A stretch of 6,208 nucleotides of DNA from a bacterium UBP17_UBA6191 (GTDB lineage: Bacteria > Muiribacteriota > UBA6191): NCBI GenBank assembly GCA_002422125.1, contig DITF01000148.1, forward strand, positions 1 through 6,208, written 5' to 3'. The notes under the pieces are model-generated. The model ran no database searches and was not told the origin of the DNA. It saw nothing but the letters and a program-made list of their open reading frames with translations. Each line of letters opens with the position of its first letter. Positions within the stretch are counted from its first letter, which is position 1. Position numbers and translations under genes: made by a program. This document shows, piece after piece, positions 5,439-6,208 of the stretch.

Positions 5439-6208
5439 ATGGATGATACCCTAAGGCGAATACCCCCCCACAATCTGGATGCAGAGAGAAATCTCCTCTC
5501 CCTTTTGATCAATTTTCCGGATAAGTTCTCTGAAGTTGCGGCTGAACTGAAGAAGGAGCATTTTTACAAAAGGGTGCATCAGGATATATTTGAATCCATG
5601 CGCGTCATGGATTTGCGCCGAGAAAACTGGGATGAGGTGGTTTTAGGGGATTACCTCAAAAACACCCAGTCTCTCAAGGATGCTGGCGGTGAGGCATATC
5701 TGGCCCGTCTGACCAGTATCACTCCCAATTTTAATCATATGAATTATGCGCGGCTGATTATCAAAAAGTCGCGCTTAAGAAAATTGATTGATATTTCCAA
5801 TCAGCTTTTATCTCGTTCCTATTCTGAGGAAGAGGATGCGGATACACTAGTAGCTGAGGCTGAACGCGAGATTTTAAAAGTTGCCGAGTTGCGTGATGAT
5901 AAAAAATTCATGCATGCCTCCCATTTTGGCTCAGAATCCTGGGATTCGATTGCCCGTTTGGTGATGCAAAGACAGGCCGGTGAGGTACCATCCACGGGCT
6001 TTAAGACTATGTTTCGTGACTTCGATGAATTGACGCTTGGCTTAAAGCGCCAGGATATGGTGGTCTTAGGTGCTCGCCCATCGGTTGGGAAGACGGCCTT
6101 TTGTTTGCAGTTAGCCCGCAAGCTGCCGGACAGCCCGGAGAAAGCCAAGCTGGAGGTGGATGCCCAGCGCATGAAGCGGCGGGTGAACCAGATGCTCGAC
6201 ATGTCCCA
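5439..6208 (+). CDS. dnaB: Replicative DNA helicase DnaB (N-terminal part, runs off window; 3' end suspect)
   Basis: Hexameric replication-fork helicase. The start MDDTLRRIPPHNLDAERNLLSLL matches the DnaB opening (R-x-PP-H/Q-N-x-x-AE). The N-terminal primase-contacting domain covers ~8-110 (ending around GGEAYLARLTSITPNFNHMNYA, residues ~87-108). A linker follows, then the RecA-like domain opening at EVPSTGFKTMFRDFDELTLGL (~183-203). Walker A is GARPSVGKT at 211-219 with K218. After TAFCLQLARK (~residue 228) the protein should reach the conserved FSLEM strand within ~20 residues, but the frame instead reads a charged helix (SPEKAKLEVDAQRMKRR) with very GC-rich codons. The frame stays open for 256 full codons to the window edge. 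The gene identity is certain; its last ~28 residues here are doubtful. The start lies 20 bp after the ligase stop, with no strong Shine-Dalgarno. Confidence 0.93.
   Translation, partial: MDDTLRRIPPHNLDAERNLLSLLINFPDKFSEVAAELKKEHFYKRVHQDIFESMRVMDLRRENWDEVVLGDYLKNTQSLKDAGGEAYLARLTSITPNFNHMNYARLIIKKSRLRKLIDISNQLLSRSYSEEEDADTLVAEAEREILKVAELRDDKKFMHASHFGSESWDSIARLVMQRQAGEVPSTGFKTMFRDFDELTLGLKRQDMVVLGARPSVGKTAFCLQLARKLPDSPEKAKLEVDAQRMKRRVNQMLDMS
6121..6208. other. Composition and homology break at the right end of the window (possible chimeric junction)
   Basis: These 88 bases contain 56 G or C (64%). Almost every codon in the dnaB frame ends in G or C, unlike the preceding genes, which use many A- or T-ending codons. 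The encoded segment does not match what follows Walker A in DnaB. The join lies at about 6118-6126. It may be a misassembled contig tip, or less likely a real insertion or recombination into dnaB. The source of the foreign-looking sequence is not recognised. Confidence 0.55.

Noticed and set aside
5463..5469. Run of seven C bases near the start of dnaB, possible phase-variation tract
   Set aside because: The reading frame matches DnaB on both sides, and phase variation of an essential helicase is implausible.
5243..5512. Minus-strand open frame of 89 codons spanning the ligase/dnaB gap
   Set aside because: Overlaps two strongly supported genes on the opposite strand and shows no family features.
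5819..6202. Minus-strand open frame of 127 codons at the right end
   Set aside because: Antisense to dnaB; its Ser/Arg-rich product is typical of a shadow frame, and it crosses the suspect junction.

Overview
The window looks like chromosomal DNA from a Gram-negative bacterium of moderate GC. The evidence is a periplasmic binding protein with a signal peptide, a two-TM diguanylate cyclase, and bacterial housekeeping genes (rlmN, dnaB). The RlmN cluster motif and the GAF-GGDEF style resemble Deltaproteobacteria or Bdellovibrionota, but this is an impression only and the genus cannot be named. No rRNA, tRNA, CRISPR array or insertion sequence is visible.

Layout: (1) 1-567, minus strand: the N-terminal 189 codons of rlmN, running off the left edge. 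(2) 568-623: a 56-bp divergent gap. (3) 624-5419, plus strand: a tight four-gene block with gaps of -4, +7 and -4 bp. It encodes a PhnD-like periplasmic binding protein, a membrane GAF-GGDEF diguanylate cyclase, a stand-alone C39/papain-like cysteine peptidase, and a RimK-like ATP-grasp ligase with an N-terminal RLAN-type domain. (4) 5420-5438: a 19-bp gap with a perfect extended -10 element. (5) 5439-6208: the N-terminal part of dnaB, running off the right edge. The last ~85 bp no longer look like DnaB and may be a chimeric contig end.

How the genes may work together: the binding protein and cyclase look like a ligand-sensing pair that makes c-di-GMP. The peptidase and ATP-grasp ligase look like an amide-bond-making and amide-bond-cleaving pair from the poorly understood RLAN neighbourhood family, whose peptidase is usually fused to a GNAT acetyltransferase. 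Here the GNAT part is absent and the pair sits behind a c-di-GMP input module. The organisation is read directly from the sequence; the functional link between the two halves is inference and is the most interesting point of the window.
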